Assembly: GCF_000686565.1 (NCBI RefSeq)
Contig: NZ_JMKW01000027.1
Coordinates: 1-32,293 of the forward strand
Reading direction: 5' to 3'
Source of the DNA: Helicobacter bilis ATCC 51630
Lineage (GTDB): Bacteria > Campylobacterota > Campylobacteria > Campylobacterales > Helicobacteraceae
Length of the DNA: 32,293 nt
Shown: in pieces, positions 30,715 through 32,293 of the stretch
Numbering within the stretch: position 1 is the first letter of the stretch
Layout: every line of letters begins with the position of its first letter
The notes under the pieces: generated by a model
The model's database searches: none
What the model was told of the DNA's origin: nothing
Seen by the model: the letters and a program-made list of their open reading frames with translations, nothing else
Made by a program: the position numbers and the translations under genes

Positions 30715-32133
30715 ATGGTTATTTCAATCTTATGTGGTGGTAGTGGGACGCGTCTTTGGCCCCTTTCAAGGAAGCTTATGCCAAAGCAATTTGCAAAATT
30801 AGTCGGTGAAGATTCCCTTTTTAAGATGACGCTAGAGAGAAACGCTAAGCTTTTAAGCGTAAATGATAGTTGGCAGGTTATCACAAATGATAAGCATTAT
30901 TTTCTAGCCCTTGATATAGCAAAATCGCTCAATATAGACATAGATATGTTTATCCTAGAAACCTTGAGTAAAAATACCGCAGCAGCCCTGACACTAGGGG
31001 CAATGCTTGTGGCAAAACAAAATCCAAATGAGATTATCCTAACACTTCCAAGTGATCATATTATCCATGATGATAATGCGTATAAGGCTTGTGTAGAGAT
31101 GGCATGTCAGTTTGCAGAAAAGGGTAATATTGTAACATTTGGCATTACCCCAGATAGACCACACACAGGATATGGCTACATTCAAGTTGAAAATAATGAG
31201 ACAAAACAAGCGCATAAAGTTATAGCATTTCATGAAAAACCAGATGAAAAACAAGCAAAAATCTACCTAGAAAAAGGTGGATATTACTGGAATAGTGGCA
31301 TGTTTTGCTATCAAGCAAAAACACTTTTAGATGAGATGAAAGTCCATGCTAAAGAGATTTATGAGTGCTGTAATACTTTATTGGAATCTTCTTTACGCGA
31401 TAAAAAGAGCGCATTTGTGCGACTTGGTAGAAAACTAAGTGAGGATTTACTCGATGAAAGCATTGATTATGCTTTGATGGAAAAGACTGATAAACTTTAT
31501 ATGATTCCAAGTCATTTTACATGGAATGATGTTGGGAGTTTTGAGTCTTTATGTGAAGAGTTACCAAAAGATTCTAATAATAATGCGATGAATGAGCAAA
31601 GCATTGCTTTCCATTCTTGCAATAATCTCATTATGTCTAATAAAATGGTAGCAACATTGGGGATAGATGATTGTGTTATCATCGATACGCAAGATGCGCT
31701 TTTAGTAGCAAAAAAAGGCTATACACAAGATGTAAAAAATATTGTAGCCAAGCTAGATTCTATAAAAAGTCCATTAGTTGAGATACACAATAAAGCTTTT
31801 AGACCATGGGGTAGTTACACCGTGCTGCAAGAAAGTCCTACATACAAGTTAAAAAGCATTGTGGTAAAACCAAAGCATAGACTAAGTTTGCAAAAACATT
31901 ATCATAGGAATGAACACTGGATTGTTGTAAGTGGGAGTGCATTAGTCCAAATTGAAGATAAAGAGATCTTTCTATCACCAAATCAATCCACATATATCCC
32001 TATGGGACACGCACACAGGCTAACAAACCCGGGGACAATCGATCTTGTTATGATAGAAGTGCAAGTGGGAGAATATTTAGGCGAAGATGATATTGTAAGA
32101 CTTAGTGATGATTATGCAAGAGATGACTGCTAG
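30715..32133 (+). CDS. manC: Mannose-1-phosphate guanylyltransferase / mannose-6-phosphate isomerase
   Basis: Makes GDP-mannose, precursor of GDP-fucose and other O-antigen sugars in Helicobacter. The N-terminal nucleotidyltransferase has ILCGGSGTRLWPLSR (with the KLMPKQF that follows) and LPSDHII; FHEKPD and YYWNSGMF are further family motifs. The C-terminal cupin (isomerase) domain starts at RPWGSYTVL and holds HYHRNEHWIVVSG and YIPMGHAHRLTNPG with the metal-binding His and Glu residues. Length 472 and the ending GEYLGEDDIVRLSDDYAR show a complete two-domain enzyme. AAAAAAGGAAAAAT precedes the ATG. The stop codon is directly followed by a recombinase remnant. Confidence 0.93.
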   Translation: MVISILCGGSGTRLWPLSRKLMPKQFAKLVGEDSLFKMTLERNAKLLSVNDSWQVITNDKHYFLALDIAKSLNIDIDMFILETLSKNTAAALTLGAMLVAKQNPNEIILTLPSDHIIHDDNAYKACVEMACQFAEKGNIVTFGITPDRPHTGYGYIQVENNETKQAHKVIAFHEKPDEKQAKIYLEKGGYYWNSGMFCYQAKTLLDEMKVHAKEIYECCNTLLESSLRDKKSAFVRLGRKLSEDLLDESIDYALMEKTDKLYMIPSHFTWNDVGSFESLCEELPKDSNNNAMNEQSIAFHSCNNLIMSNKMVATLGIDDCVIIDTQDALLVAKKGYTQDVKNIVAKLDSIKSPLVEIHNKAFRPWGSYTVLQESPTYKLKSIVVKPKHRLSLQKHYHRNEHWIVVSGSALVQIEDKEIFLSPNQSTYIPMGHAHRLTNPGTIDLVMIEVQVGEYLGEDDIVRLSDDYARDDC

Positions 32134-32293
32134 ATAAAGATAATTTAATAGATAATCGCATAAAACTTTATCTAAAAATAGCATTATTTACAGGCATGAG
32201 AGTAAATGAAATACTTGCCTTGAAATATGAGGATATAGATTTAAAACGAAATATCATTCATGTTTGTAAAACACTAAGTAATGGCAAAATAAC
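32130..32293 (+). pseudogene. 5'-truncated tyrosine recombinase (integrase) fragment
   Basis: The frame from 32130 to the edge reads IKLYLKIALFTGMRVNEILA then LKYEDIDLKRNIIHV, the start of the catalytic domain of phage-type tyrosine recombinases; TGMRVNEI holds the first catalytic Arg. The frame is closed by TGA at 32124-32126, overlapping the end of manC, so the N-terminal core-binding domain is missing and no start codon with a ribosome binding site is seen. It is the relic of an integrase joined to the end of manC. The remaining part lies beyond the window. Confidence 0.7.

Noticed and set aside
1..32293. CRISPR arrays, tRNA and rRNA genes
   Set aside because: Repeats found are not regularly spaced, and no cloverleaf or rRNA sequence was recognised on either strand by eye.

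Overview
The window looks like the chromosome of an enterohepatic-type Helicobacter (Campylobacterota). It is AT-rich, many genes use AAGGA-type ribosome binding sites and TATAAT -10 boxes, and the right half carries genes with Helicobacter character: rnhB, feoB, a CPA2 antiporter, purN, a Zn/Cd ATPase, tsaE, a poly-E-rich protein beside a NucT-type nuclease, and manC. The species cannot be fixed from sequence alone.

Positions 1 to about 17,100 are a prophage or prophage remnant with a podovirus-like gene set, nearly all transcribed leftward (minus strand). In transcription order it contains a virion-internal-type protein, a small-terminase-like HTH protein, a large structural gene split by a frameshift in a run of eight A, an M15 peptidase (endolysin), two small structural proteins, a P22-type portal, a tail-fibre gene broken by a frameshift and an amber codon, a connector-like protein, a second tail fibre with a Big_2-type domain, and the start of another gene running off the left edge. 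A two-gene plus-strand operon (14294-15031) interrupts this order; its second gene has a run of 11 C that puts it out of frame. No large terminase or major capsid gene is in the window.

The space between phage genes is unusually structured. It contains: (1) three isolated, tiny hydrophobic-peptide genes (20-25 residues), each with its own promoter and structured leader, two of them clearly homologous over about 200 bp; (2) a family of hairpin cassettes with a nearly constant 23-24 nt core (GGAG, a small covarying stem, ATGAC) between variable but perfectly complementary arms, in which the intact copies encode a 7-10 residue micro-ORF; (3) a promoter family with CCGAYAT exactly 22 nt upstream of a TANNNT box in front of five phage genes; (4) a 142-bp repeat with 25-nt inverted arms in two copies; (5) many copies of a dispersed repeat that translates as CHVERSETSK; and (6) three long G/C homopolymers.

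Positions 17,100-17,540 are a junction with decayed coding fragments. From 17,545 on, the host genes lie in two blocks. The minus-strand block (rnhB-feoB, antiporter-purN-small protein, cadA) handles RNA/DNA hybrid repair, iron, cation/proton exchange, purines and heavy metals. The second block has tsaE, nucT and the poly-E-rich gene, then manC. The same dispersed repeats have entered host coding sequence in frame, most strikingly as an insert of about 160 residues inside the P domain of the metal ATPase. A 5'-truncated tyrosine recombinase follows manC directly at the right edge.
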